This document shows, piece after piece, positions 51,916-60,402 of a stretch of DNA of 63,568 nucleotides. Made by a program: the position numbers and the translations under genes. The stretch comes from an uncultured Eggerthellaceae bacterium (GTDB lineage Bacteria; Actinomycetota; Coriobacteriia; Coriobacteriales; Eggerthellaceae), in contig CANOHY010000006.1 in the NCBI GenBank assembly GCA_947565915.1, positions 1 through 63,568 of the forward strand, written 5' to 3'. Below the pieces are notes generated by a model. The model was given only the letters and a program-made list of their open reading frames with translations. It did no database searches and was not told where the DNA came from. Within the stretch, counting starts at the first letter, position 1; each line of letters opens with the position of its first letter.

Positions 51916-52737
51916 ATGGCTGTCAATTCGCCGAAAGAGATTACCGATTCCTATATAGAAGCTGCGGTTGGAAAAGCGACAGGCCCCATTTGGCGGCTTT
52001 TCGTTCTGGGCATCTTCGCCGGCATGCTCATCGCCATTGGGGCAATCGCCTCATCTACTGCCGCGCACAGCGTGGCCGACACTGGCACGGTGCGCTTCGT
52101 ATCAGGCGCGATTTTCCCCATCGGTCTCATCATGGTGGTGCTTTTGGGCACCGAGCTGTTCACCGGCAACTCCCTGATGGTCACTGCTGTGTTCGACAAG
52201 CGCATCACCGTGGCGCAGCTTTTGCGCAATTGGGTGATTGTTTACCTGGGCAACTTCGTGGGTGCCGTGCTGATGGCAGCGTTGATGGCCGGCTTCGGCC
52301 AGCTCGACATAGGCGGGGGCGCCTTAGCTGTGTACACCGCCAAAGTGGCTGCTTCGAAGAGCACCCTCACCTGGATGAACGCCTTCGTGCTGGGCATCTT
52401 CTGCAACTTCTTGGTGTGCATCGCCATATACCTTGGCAACACCGCGCAAGACACCGCTGGCAAGATCCTTGGCCTGTACGTGCCCATCTTCGGATTCGTC
52501 ATCGCGGGCTTCGAGCACTGCGTGGCCAACATGTACTACATTCCCGCAGGCATATTCGCAGCCATGAACCCCGCCTACGCATCGCTTCTTGCCGATGCGG
52601 GAATAAACACAGCAGTGCTCAACTTCGGCACGTTCATAACGGCAAACCTCATACCTGTCACCCTGGGCAACATAATTGGCGGCGTGGTGGTTGGCCTCAT
52701 CATGTACGTATCGCATGCCACCAAAAGCACAAAGTAA
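51916..52737 (+). CDS. Formate/nitrite transporter (FNT) family channel
   Basis: This 273-residue protein has six membrane segments, with the FNT fold marks LGTELFTGNSLMVT (Thr-Gly-Asn motif in the Omega loop), LGIFCNFLVCIAIYL and FEHCVANMYYIPAG, where the central His controls the pore. It lets formate or a similar monocarboxylate cross the membrane. The neighbouring genes (formate-THF ligase, FchA, FolD, MetF) use formate, so formate uptake or release is a firm inference. GAAGAAGG precedes the ATG. It is closed by a stem-loop at 52747. Confidence 0.93.
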   Translation: MAVNSPKEITDSYIEAAVGKATGPIWRLFVLGIFAGMLIAIGAIASSTAAHSVADTGTVRFVSGAIFPIGLIMVVLLGTELFTGNSLMVTAVFDKRITVAQLLRNWVIVYLGNFVGAVLMAALMAGFGQLDIGGGALAVYTAKVAASKSTLTWMNAFVLGIFCNFLVCIAIYLGNTAQDTAGKILGLYVPIFGFVIAGFEHCVANMYYIPAGIFAAMNPAYASLLADAGINTAVLNFGTFITANLIPVTLGNIIGGVVVGLIMYVSHATKSTK

Positions 52738-52746
52738 GCCCTCCCA

Positions 52747-52783
52747 AGCAAAGGCACACGCCCATTTCACACGCGCCTTTGCT
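52747..52783 (+). terminator. Stem-loop after the FNT channel gene
   Basis: A 9-bp stem AGCAAAGGC / GCCTTTGCT, followed by CTTC. It is 10 bases after the stop. Confidence 0.7.
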
Positions 52784-52846
52784 CTTCAGGCTTTGCCAAC
52801 CAGCTTGAAAGCCCGATTCACGCATTAGGTCGAAAGGAGCACCAAC

Positions 52847-54622
52847 ATGGACAACCCCTTTAGGGAAGCATTCGAGAAAGGCGAGTTCGTCGTCACCTGC
52901 GAGATGATTCCCGGCCGTGGCGCCTTCGAAACGAGCCAAGAAGACGAATACCAGATGATGAAGAAGATCTATGCCACGGGACGCGTGCATGCCATCTCCA
53001 TCACCGACTGCCCCAGCGGAAATCCGGCCATCAGCTCCATGGCCATCGCACGCCGGTTCGCAGAAGACGGCATCCCGGCGCTCATCCACTTCACCTGCAA
53101 GGACCGCACGCGCAATGAGATGCAGGGCGAGCTCTACGAGCTGCAGCACGATGGCTTGGAGAACCTGCTGGTAATGACGGGTGATATCCAACATTCGGGA
53201 TTCGAGGGAGCGGCGCGCCCCGTGTTCGACCTCGATCCCATCAGCCTGCTCGACCTCGTACGCGGCATGAACGAGGGGCTTGAGGTAGAAACCCCCAAGG
53301 GCACCTACCAGGAGAAGCCAGCCAGCTTCTTCGCAGGCGCGGTGGTGAACCCCTACAAATACCGCCTGGGCGAGACCATCCCGCAATACATCAAGCTGGA
53401 AAAGAAGCTGCTGAGCGGCGCGAAGTTCATCATCCAGCAACTGGGCTTCGACGCTCGCAAGATGCAAGAGCAGCTGTTCTACCTGGAAGAGCGCGGTTTC
53501 GACGTGCCGCAGATCGCGAACATCTTCCTGGTGAACAAGGGAGCCGCAAACCTTATGACCAAGGGCGTCATCGCTGGTTGCACGGCCACGCCCGAGCTCA
53601 TCGACGTGCTGACCAAGGAATCCGAGATCAACAAGGAGCAGAAAGGCTACGCCAAGAAGATGCGCATCGAGCGCGCAGCAAAGCAAGTGGCCATCGCCAA
53701 GGGCCTTGGCTACAAGGGCGTGCACATCGGCGGTTTCGGTCTGGACGACGAAACCGTGGTGGCAGTGCTCGACATGGCCGAGCAGATGGCCCCGAATTGG
53801 CGCGACTACGTGAAGGACCTCAGCTTCGGCGTTGACGGCGGTTTCTACCTCTACAAGCCGGAACTGGACGAGAACGGCAATCCGACTGGCTTGAACAGCC
53901 GCGAGCATGCCCCCATGGAAGAGGATATCTCTGGCCGCAAGCTATTCAAGCATTACCGGCTGTCCCGCTTCTTCCATTATTGGGTGCTCACGCAGGAATA
54001 CAACGAAGACCACACCGACGCAAAGCACATCCGCTTCAACAAAATGCTTGCCAGCCGCATAAAATCGCTCGAGAAGAAGAAGGGCCAAGCTCGCGCGCAT
54101 GGCCTGGAGCACACAGGCAAGGCCATGCTGTACGGATGCATCGACTGCGGCGATTGCGGACTTGAACCCGCCATCTATAGCTGCCCCATGGCAAGCTGCC
54201 CCAAATCGCAGCGCAACGGACCTTGCGGCGGCTCCATGGACGGCTACTGCGAGGCCTACCCTCTCACCAACCCGGAAGGTCACCGCTTCTGCATCCACTA
54301 CATGGCCTTCCATCGCCTGAACCGGTACAACGAGCTGTACAAGTACACCACGTTCATCACGCCGCCCAACGACTGGAACTTCTGGCAAACAAGCGCCTGG
54401 AGCAACTACATCCACTGCCGCGACAACACTTCCAAGCGCATCCCCTGCTCGCTTGGCCTGGATGGCAACCCAGGCGGCGTCCCCGATGAGCAGCTGAAAG
54501 ACGACATGCCCAGTGTTGAAAGCACAGCGGTAGCCAACGAGGAGAAAATGTCCGAAGAGTCGTACGGCAAGCCCGTCAATGCCGCTGAAGGCGAAGTGGA
54601 GGTGGAGCACAACAAGGATTAA
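52847..54622 (+). CDS. metF: Methylenetetrahydrofolate reductase with C-terminal MetV-like cysteine domain
   Basis: This 591-residue protein has an N-terminal MetF TIM barrel (about 15-320: FVVTCEMIPGRGAF, ISITDCPSGNPAIS, DRTRNEMQGELYEL, LLVMTGD, KGVIAGCTATPE), which reduces 5,10-methylene-THF to 5-methyl-THF using FAD. Its C-terminal region (about 380-560) has a cluster of cysteines (YGCIDCGDCGLEPAIYSCPMASCPKSQRNGPCGG ... C) like the separate MetV subunit, which supplies zinc/iron-sulfur contacts for electron entry in acetogens. The fused form may accept electrons from a partner other than NADH. The ribosome site AAGGAG lies before the ATG. It is the first gene of the one-carbon block. Confidence 0.92.
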   Translation: MDNPFREAFEKGEFVVTCEMIPGRGAFETSQEDEYQMMKKIYATGRVHAISITDCPSGNPAISSMAIARRFAEDGIPALIHFTCKDRTRNEMQGELYELQHDGLENLLVMTGDIQHSGFEGAARPVFDLDPISLLDLVRGMNEGLEVETPKGTYQEKPASFFAGAVVNPYKYRLGETIPQYIKLEKKLLSGAKFIIQQLGFDARKMQEQLFYLEERGFDVPQIANIFLVNKGAANLMTKGVIAGCTATPELIDVLTKESEINKEQKGYAKKMRIERAAKQVAIAKGLGYKGVHIGGFGLDDETVVAVLDMAEQMAPNWRDYVKDLSFGVDGGFYLYKPELDENGNPTGLNSREHAPMEEDISGRKLFKHYRLSRFFHYWVLTQEYNEDHTDAKHIRFNKMLASRIKSLEKKKGQARAHGLEHTGKAMLYGCIDCGDCGLEPAIYSCPMASCPKSQRNGPCGGSMDGYCEAYPLTNPEGHRFCIHYMAFHRLNRYNELYKYTTFITPPNDWNFWQTSAWSNYIHCRDNTSKRIPCSLGLDGNPGGVPDEQLKDDMPSVESTAVANEEKMSEESYGKPVNAAEGEVEVEHNKD

Positions 54623-54722
54623 GCGAAGGCACTTATAGGTCGCATTTGGCCATAGAGTGCGAAACATGTGGATTGCAGACAAAAGCCTGAATAGGGAAAG
54701 CAACGATAGATAGGAGACCACC

Positions 54723-56411
54723 ATGCCAACCGATATCGAGATTGCCCAATCCGTCACGCCCCAACCTATCAACGAAATCGCCGACAAGGTCGGCATCGAC
54801 GATAGCTACCTTGAGTGCTATGGCAAGTACAAGGCGAAGGTCGACTACAACATCCTGCGCAACGAAGAGCATGCACCCGGCAAGCTGGTGCTGGTAACCG
54901 CCATCAACCCCACTCCGGCGGGCGAGGGCAAAACCACCACCACGGTGGGTTTGGCCGATGGCCTTGCCAAGTTGGGCAAGAACGTCGTGGTGGCCTTGCG
55001 CGAGCCTTCGCTCGGCCCGGTGTTCGGCGTGAAGGGCGGCGCTGCTGGCGGCGGATATGCCCAGGTAGTTCCCATGGAGGACATCAACTTGCACTTCACG
55101 GGCGACTTCCATGCCATCGGAGCCGCGAACAACCTGCTGGCGGCACTACTCGATGCGCACATCCAGAATGGCAACCAACTGGGCATCGACGTGCGCAAGA
55201 TCACCTGGAAGCGCGTGGTGGACATGAACGACCGCCAACTGCGCTTCATCGTGGATGGCTTGGGCGGCAAGGCCAATGGCGTGCCGCGCGAGGACGGCTT
55301 CGACATCACCGTGGCCTCTGAGGTCATGGCCATCTTCTGCCTGGCCACCTCCATCAGCGACCTGAAGGAGCGCCTGGGCAAGATCGTGGTGGGCTACACC
55401 TACGATGACAAGCCTGTTACAGCCCACGACCTGCATGCCGAAGGTGCCATGACCGCACTTTTGAAGGATGCCTTGAAGCCGAACCTCGTGCAAACCCTGG
55501 AAGGCACGCCGGCTTTCGTGCACGGCGGCCCCTTCGCGAACATCGCGCATGGCTGCAACTCCATCATGGCCACGAACATGGCCATGGCGCTTGGTGATTA
55601 CTGCATCACCGAGGCAGGCTTCGGTGCCGACCTGGGCGCCGAGAAGTTCCTGGACATCAAGTGCCGCTTGGCTGGCCTGCGCCCCGACGCCGTGGTAGTG
55701 GTGGCAACCGTGCGCGCGCTGAAGAACCACGGCGGCGTGCCGAAGGACAAGCTGAACGACGAGAACCTGGAAGCGCTCGAGGCTGGTCTTCCCAACCTGC
55801 TGCAGCACGTGGAGAACATCACCAACGTGTACAACCTGCCTTGCGTGGTGGCCATCAACGCCTTCCCCACCGACACCAAGGCCGAGCTCGACCTCGTTGA
55901 GGCCAAGTGCAAGGAGCTGGGCGTGAACGTGGCTCTCTCCGAGGTTTGGGCCAAGGGCGGCGAAGGCGGCATCAAGCTGGCCGAGGAAGTCATCGCCCTG
56001 TGCGAGCATGGCGATGATGCTGGCCGCAGCAGCAGCACCTTCACGTTCAGCTACGACAGCAACCTGTCCATCGCCGAGAAGATCGAGGCCATCGCCAAGC
56101 GCATCTATCGCGCCGACGGCGTGGTGTTCGAGCCGGCAGCCCAAAAGGAAATGGCCCAGCTGGAGGCGCTCGGCTTCGGCGACATGCCCGTATGCATGGC
56201 CAAGACCCAATACAGCTTCAGCGACGACCAAACCAAGCTGGGCGCGCCGCGCGACTTCACCATCACCGTGCGCCAAGTGAAGGTGTCGGCGGGTGCTGGC
56301 TTCATCGTTGCATTGACCGGTAGCATCATGACGATGCCAGGTTTGGGCAAGACGCCGGCTGCCTTCAACATCGACGTTGACGAAACGGGCAAGATCAGCG
56401 GCTTGTTCTAG
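54723..56411 (+). CDS. fhs: Formate-tetrahydrofolate ligase
   Basis: This 562-residue enzyme makes 10-formyl-THF from formate, ATP and THF. It has the nucleotide loop ITAINPTPAGEGKTTTTVGLADGL, GVKGGAAGGGYAQVVPMEDINLHFTGD, the THF-loop EVMAIFCLATSISDLKERLG and VHGGPFANIAHGCNS. At the C-terminus KTQYSFSDD and SAGAGFIVALTGSIMTMPGLGKTPAA are as in other family members. The ribosome site TAGGAGA precedes the ATG by 5 bases. It is the formate-activating step of the Wood-Ljungdahl methyl branch and lies 100 bases after metF. Confidence 0.98.
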   Translation: MPTDIEIAQSVTPQPINEIADKVGIDDSYLECYGKYKAKVDYNILRNEEHAPGKLVLVTAINPTPAGEGKTTTTVGLADGLAKLGKNVVVALREPSLGPVFGVKGGAAGGGYAQVVPMEDINLHFTGDFHAIGAANNLLAALLDAHIQNGNQLGIDVRKITWKRVVDMNDRQLRFIVDGLGGKANGVPREDGFDITVASEVMAIFCLATSISDLKERLGKIVVGYTYDDKPVTAHDLHAEGAMTALLKDALKPNLVQTLEGTPAFVHGGPFANIAHGCNSIMATNMAMALGDYCITEAGFGADLGAEKFLDIKCRLAGLRPDAVVVVATVRALKNHGGVPKDKLNDENLEALEAGLPNLLQHVENITNVYNLPCVVAINAFPTDTKAELDLVEAKCKELGVNVALSEVWAKGGEGGIKLAEEVIALCEHGDDAGRSSSTFTFSYDSNLSIAEKIEAIAKRIYRADGVVFEPAAQKEMAQLEALGFGDMPVCMAKTQYSFSDDQTKLGAPRDFTITVRQVKVSAGAGFIVALTGSIMTMPGLGKTPAAFNIDVDETGKISGLF

Positions 56412-56429
56412 TTGCTCTTTGGAGTGGTC

Positions 56430-56638
56430 GGCATAGCCTCTCATGCTTGGCTTCGCACCCAAACGCGACGGCGAAATCTTGAACGAACCGGCAAATCAAT
56501 TTGCCTCGTGCAGATTTCGCCTGCGTTTGCGGGCTGCAGAATCGCATTTCGAGACCACGCCAACCGCCCTTTACTTATAGGAAAAACCATTTGACAGTTT
56601 TGCCTATAAGTACAACATCTAACATGAGAGGCTAGGCC
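56430..56638. repeat. Dispersed hairpin element, copy 6 (reverse orientation, enlarged)
   Basis: The outer arms 56430-56445 and 56623-56638 pair at 15 of 16 positions. The core, on the minus strand, has GCGATTCTGCAGCCC, a longer nested stem (AAATCT ... AGATTT, then GGCAAAT/ATTTGCC) and GGTGCGAAGCCAAG. Between the core (56446-56545) and the right arm is another hairpin (56574-56610). It occupies the gap between fhs and fchA. Confidence 0.8.
56574..56618 (+). promoter_or_regulatory. Stem-loop and possible promoter for fchA-folD-folE
   Basis: The arms CTTATAGG-AAAAC / GTTTT-GCCTATAAG (about 14 bp, one mismatch) are separated by 9 bases that include TTGACA (56591-56596), a good -35 hexamer. A weak -10-like CAACAT lies 16 bases further on. 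The palindrome could be an operator. Confidence 0.4.
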
Positions 56639-56678
56639 GGCCTCTTTAGGGGAAATAACTTAAGGAAGGCAATACAAC

Positions 56679-57308
56679 ATGACAGATGCAATGGATTTAA
56701 CCTGTCGCGAGTTCATCTCGATACTCGCCTCTAAGGCACCCGCCCCCGGTGGTGGCGGCGCAGCTTCGTTCGTTGGCGCCATAGGCATGGCACTTGGCAA
56801 CATGGTAGGCTCGCTCACCGTGGGCAAAAAGAAGTATGCCGACGTGGAAGCAGACATCATCGAGCTGCAGAAGCAAGCCGACGCGCTGCAGGAGAAGCTG
56901 CTCGACCTCGTGGCTGCCGATGCCGAGGCATTCGTGCCGCTTTCTGCCGCCTATGGCCTGCCTAAGGATACCGAAGAGGAGCGCGCTCACAAGGAAGAGG
57001 TCATGGAGAAATGCCTCCACGACGCATGCGATGTTCCGCTTTCCATCATGCGCGCCTGCTGCGAGGCCATCGACTTGCACGAGCAGTTCGCAGCCAAGGG
57101 CTCGGCCATCGCTATCAGCGACGTGGGCTGTGGCGTGATCTGCTGCAAGGCAGCGCTGCAGGCAGCCAGCCTCAACGTGTTCATCAACACGAAGTCCATG
57201 ACCGATCGCGCCCATGCCGACGCTTGCAACAGCGAGGCGCATCGAATGCTCGACGAATACTGTCGCAAGGCCGATGACATCTTCTCCGATGTGGAAGGAC
57301 GGTTCTAG
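56679..57308 (+). CDS. fchA: Methenyltetrahydrofolate cyclohydrolase (FchA)
   Basis: This 209-residue all-helical protein belongs to the formiminotransferase-cyclodeaminase family. It has CREFISILASKAPAPGGGGAASFVGAIGMALGNMVGSLTVGKKKY at the N-terminus and ISDVGCGVICCKAALQAASLNVFINTK towards the end. It hydrolyses 5,10-methenyl-THF to or from 10-formyl-THF, between formate-THF ligase and FolD. AAGGAAGG precedes the ATG. The stop (TAG) is followed at once by the folD ATG, so the two are co-translated. A dedicated cyclohydrolase beside folD is the pattern of acetogens and purinolytic clostridia. Confidence 0.95.
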   Translation: MTDAMDLTCREFISILASKAPAPGGGGAASFVGAIGMALGNMVGSLTVGKKKYADVEADIIELQKQADALQEKLLDLVAADAEAFVPLSAAYGLPKDTEEERAHKEEVMEKCLHDACDVPLSIMRACCEAIDLHEQFAAKGSAIAISDVGCGVICCKAALQAASLNVFINTKSMTDRAHADACNSEAHRMLDEYCRKADDIFSDVEGRF

Positions 57309-58166
57309 ATGAGCGCCAAGATCCTTGAAGGCCCCGCGGTAGCAACCGCGATAAACGAGGCCATGGCTGCGAAAGTGGAGCAGCTGAAGAACCAGGGCAT
57401 CAGCCCCACCCTGGGCATCCTGCGCGTGGGCGAGCGACCCGACGACGTCTCCTACGAGAAGGGCGCCACGAAGCGCGCCGAGGGCATTGGGCTGGACGTG
57501 GAGAAGATCCTCCTGGATGCAGATGCCACTCAAGACCAGATCATCGATGCCGTACGCGGCGTTAATGCCAACGATGCCATCAGCGGGCTGTTGATGTTCC
57601 GCCCGCTGCCGAAGGGCATCGACGAGGACCTCATCTGCAACACGCTCGACGTGCGCAAGGACGTCGACTCCATGACGGAGAAGTCGCTCACGTCCGTGTT
57701 CACGGGCAATGGCGACGGATTCGCTCCCTGCACCGCGCAGGCTTGCATCGAGATCCTTGACTACTACGACATTCCCATCGAGGGCAAGAACGTGGTAGTA
57801 GTTGGACGTTCGCTGGTTATCGGCAAGCCCGTGGCCATGATGCTGCTTAGCCGCAACGCCACCGTTACCATCGCCCATTCGCGCACGAAGAACCTGCCCG
57901 AGATTACCAAGCGCGCCGACATCGTGATCGCCTGCGTTGGTCGCGCACAGATGCTCGACGGAAGCTATTTCAGCGCCGGCCAAACGGTCATCGACGTGGG
58001 CATCAACTTCAACGACGAGGGCAAGATGGTTGGCGACGTGAACTTCGATGAAGCCGCTGAGATAGTGGATGCCATCACTCCCGTGCCGCGTGGCGTGGGA
58101 TCGGTGACCACTAGCGTATTATGCAAGCATGTCGTTGAAGCCGCCGATGCAGCAAAGGGAAAGTAG
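57309..58166 (+). CDS. folD: Methylenetetrahydrofolate dehydrogenase / cyclohydrolase
   Basis: This 285-residue protein has the FolD pattern: catalytic region RPDDVSYEKGATKRAEGIGLDVE with Tyr and Lys, DAISGLLMFRPLPKGID, KDVDSMTEKS, FAPCTAQACIEILDYY, the Rossmann GRSLVIGKPVAMMLL and TPVPRGVGSVTTSVL at the end. It oxidises or reduces methylene-THF and methenyl-THF. Usual FolD has PLP in 'LPLP'; here FRPLPKG is close to it. GGAAGGACGG lies 9 bases before the ATG. It abuts both neighbours without a gap. Confidence 0.96.
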   Translation: MSAKILEGPAVATAINEAMAAKVEQLKNQGISPTLGILRVGERPDDVSYEKGATKRAEGIGLDVEKILLDADATQDQIIDAVRGVNANDAISGLLMFRPLPKGIDEDLICNTLDVRKDVDSMTEKSLTSVFTGNGDGFAPCTAQACIEILDYYDIPIEGKNVVVVGRSLVIGKPVAMMLLSRNATVTIAHSRTKNLPEITKRADIVIACVGRAQMLDGSYFSAGQTVIDVGINFNDEGKMVGDVNFDEAAEIVDAITPVPRGVGSVTTSVLCKHVVEAADAAKGK

Positions 58167-58751
58167 ATGTCAGCACTGACGACCCAACCAGTAGACAAGA
58201 AGCGCATCGAGGCCGCCGTTCGGGAGATCCTCGATGCGCTCGGCGAGAACCCCGATCGCGAGGGATTGCTCGATACGCCAGCACGCGTTGCCCGCATGTA
58301 CGAGGAAGTATGCGCGGGCATGCATGAGGATCCCAACCTTCATCTGCGCCGTCAATTCGACGTGATAGGCGATGACGAAATGGTCATCGTGCGCGACATC
58401 CCCTTCTCGTCGTTTTGCGAGCATCATCTGCTGCCGTTCTTCGGGAAGGCCCATGTGGCCTATATTCCCTCAAACGGCAAAGTGACGGGCCTCTCCAAGG
58501 TTGCACGCGTAATCGAGGGCTATGCGCGCCGGCTGCAAATCCAAGAGCAGCTTACCAATCAGGTAGCCGATGCCTTCGTGGACGAGCTAAATGTGAAGGC
58601 CGTGTTAGTGGTAATAGAAGCCGAGCACACTTGCATGACCATTCGCGGCATCAAGAAACCCGGATCGGTCACTGTTACCTCGGCCGTGCGAGGCACCATG
58701 AAGACCGACCCGCGCACCCGCGCTGAAGCCCTGCAGCTCATCCGCAGCTAG
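58167..58751 (+). CDS. folE: GTP cyclohydrolase I
   Basis: This 194-residue enzyme makes dihydroneopterin triphosphate from GTP, the first step of folate biosynthesis. It has the zinc-site motif CEHHLLPFFGKAHVAY, IPSNGKVTGLSKVARVIEGYARRLQIQEQLT, and a second zinc Cys in EHTCMTIRGIKKPGS, all as in classical type IA. AAAGGGAAAG precedes the ATG. It is the last gene of the fchA-folD-folE run, so folate synthesis is co-expressed with folate use. No other fol biosynthesis gene is present here. Confidence 0.97.
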   Translation: MSALTTQPVDKKRIEAAVREILDALGENPDREGLLDTPARVARMYEEVCAGMHEDPNLHLRRQFDVIGDDEMVIVRDIPFSSFCEHHLLPFFGKAHVAYIPSNGKVTGLSKVARVIEGYARRLQIQEQLTNQVADAFVDELNVKAVLVVIEAEHTCMTIRGIKKPGSVTVTSAVRGTMKTDPRTRAEALQLIRS

Positions 58752-58880
58752 CGCTTCATGCTCAGGCGCATCGAGATTAGGCCATTTTGCCATCACTTAA
58801 GCCTTAACTGCTTCGCGGCCTGCGAGGATTAAAACCTAAACCCTCTGCAACTAGTATTGAGCTTCTGCTAGCTGCAAGCA

Positions 58881-59148
58881 CTTCGAAGCGCTTTCGTACG
58901 CTCGAAGGGCACATCTGGGGTTTTCCAAGCCGATTGCGACGACTTCGTTGCACTTTCGTGCGCTCACCCAGGGATTCCGCATCCAACTGATTGGGCCTGC
59001 TTTCATCCGAACAGGGATGATGGGTTTCTCCAGCTCGAGCCGATTCGCCAATTTCGAAGAGAAGTTGGCGAATCGGGTACGAAAACGACCTCATCTCGCT
59101 GCAATCCGCTCGAAAACCGCAGGAAGCGTACGAAAGTGCCCTCAACTC
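58881..59148. repeat. Four-unit inverted repeat, copy B
   Basis: The layout is the same as at 32944-33210. Minus-strand units are at 58881-58902 (CGAAGCGCTTTCGTACGCT) and about 58950-58963. Plus-strand units are at 59076-59096 and 59126-59148 (AGCGTACGAAAGTGCCCTC). The middle has its own hairpin (CGATTCGCCAA 59041-59051 / TTGGCGAATCG 59065-59075). It lies in the ~890-base gap after folE. Confidence 0.75.
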
Positions 59149-59171
59149 AGTGCGCAGGAGCCCGCAACCGC

Positions 59172-59344
59172 TCACTCCACTTCGGCAATGAGCATAGTTT
59201 CGCAAGAAGCCATGTTGTCGAGTGGCTTATGTATCTTGAACGAATAGCCGAGATCCCATGATTCGAGCATTGGCTTTATATCGAAGAAATCACTTGGATT
59301 GTGATAGATGCTAATCAGCAACGTCGGCCTTTGTGCTTCGATAG
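59172..59344 (-). pseudogene. Remnant of an FkbM-family methyltransferase (C-terminal end only)
   Basis: Read on the minus strand, 57 codons without a stop give TIEAQRPTLLISIYHNPSDF followed by FDIKPMLESWDLGYSFKIHK and ending SCETMLIAEVE-stop. This matches the C-terminal block typical of FkbM methyltransferases (TI-x-x-x-x-P-x-L-x-I-S-I-Y-H ... DFF-x-I-K ... GY-x-F-x-I-x-K ... ET-x-L-x-A). The frame is closed upstream by TAA, and no start or S-adenosylmethionine motif precedes it, so only a stump remains. The recognition is from memory of the family. Confidence 0.6.
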
Positions 59345-59645
59345 TTCTTCGAGGGGCTTATAACTGAGATGGCATAGGTGCCTTGAGCTCAACGAGCAAT
59401 TGTTTGATGTTACAGGTTGGCCAGTAAATAGCTCAGAGGTTTTGGATTCGTACTAGGTCGCCTTTGGTAAGAAGCTGAGAGTAGGAAAGCTGTTCGGCAG
59501 AACAGCTTTCAAAAAGAAAAGCTCAAGTCAAATCCGCCGCGAACTAGGAATGGGAGAACTAGTTCTGGTCGGATTCAACCTGAGCTCAAGCAATGAGCGA
59601 AGCCCTGCTTGGCGAACCAACCGAGCAGGGCTCCTTCCGAAGGTC
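59345..59645. other. Intergenic region with stem-loops downstream of the corrinoid protein gene
   Basis: No intact gene is visible. Stem-loops: GAAAGCTGTTC/GAACAGCTTTC (59485-59510); a long nested hairpin 59521-59585 (AATCCG/CGGATT and GAACTAG/CTAGTTC); and AGCCCTGCT/AGCAGGGCT (59601-59632), which directly follows the stop of the corrinoid protein gene on the minus strand and may be its terminator. The GC content is lower than in the neighbouring genes. Confidence 0.55.
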
Positions 59646-60293
59646 TTAGAAGCCACGCTCCTCGAATACCTCGGCAGCCTTAGCAGCACAAGAGCCAGCG
59701 TCGTCGGTGTAGTAGTCAGCACCGATCTTGTCAGCGAACTCCTGGGTCACGGGCGCGCCGCCCACGAAGATCACGCGGCCCTCGTCCAAACCAGCGTCCT
59801 TGATGGCCTTCACGGCATCCTCAAGAGCAGGCATGGTGGTGGTGAGCAGAGCCGAGAGGCAGATGAGCTTGGTCTCGGGATGCTCCTGGATATAGGTCAC
59901 AATGGTCTCGGCAGGCACGTCCACGCCCAGGTCGGCCATCTCGAAGCCCTTGCCCTCCAGCATCAGGCGAACGAGGTTCTTGCCGATGTCATGCATATCG
60001 CCCTGAACGGTGGCGATCATGCCGATGCCCACAGGCTCGGAGCCGCCCTCGGCCAAGTAGGGCTTCAGAACCTCGGTGCAAGCGCTCATGGTGCGCGCAG
60101 CAACCAGCATCTCGGGAACGAAGATCTCGTTCTTCGAGAACTTGTCACCCACGATGTCCATGGCGCCAATCAGGGCGTCATCCAGAATGGTCTGCGCAGG
60201 GATGCCCTCCTGCAGGGCCTGCTCGACTAGCGGAACTGCAACCTTCTTCTTGCCGTTCTCGACAGCAGTCTTCAGCTCGTCCATTGTGCTCAT
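59646..60293 (-). CDS. Corrinoid (cobalamin-binding) methyltransferase protein, MtgC/MttC type
   Basis: This 215-residue protein has an N-terminal helical cap (about 1-88) and a C-terminal B12-binding Rossmann domain with the signature DMHDIGKNLVRLMLEGKGFEMADLGVDV, where His is the lower cobalt ligand, then LICLSALLTTTMPAL and VIFVGGAPVTQEFADKIGADYYTDDAG. It carries a methyl group from a substrate methyltransferase to the partner that passes it to THF. GGAAGGCGG precedes the start ATG. The usual substrate-specific MttB/MtgB enzyme is not adjacent, so the substrate is open. Confidence 0.95.
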   Translation of the reverse strand: MSTMDELKTAVENGKKKVAVPLVEQALQEGIPAQTILDDALIGAMDIVGDKFSKNEIFVPEMLVAARTMSACTEVLKPYLAEGGSEPVGIGMIATVQGDMHDIGKNLVRLMLEGKGFEMADLGVDVPAETIVTYIQEHPETKLICLSALLTTTMPALEDAVKAIKDAGLDEGRVIFVGGAPVTQEFADKIGADYYTDDAGSCAAKAAEVFEERGF

Positions 60294-60402
60294 TGCGAAA
60301 CCGCCTTCCGTTATCCTTCGGGATTGCCGGACAACCCGTTGGCCCGGCCACTGTTTCGAGAATACGGGCGAAACCGCTTGTCTGCAATTAACAATATTGC
60401 GT

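Noticed and set aside
58948..59247. A 99-codon plus-strand frame
   Set aside because: It lies on four-unit repeat copy B and over the antisense FkbM remnant.
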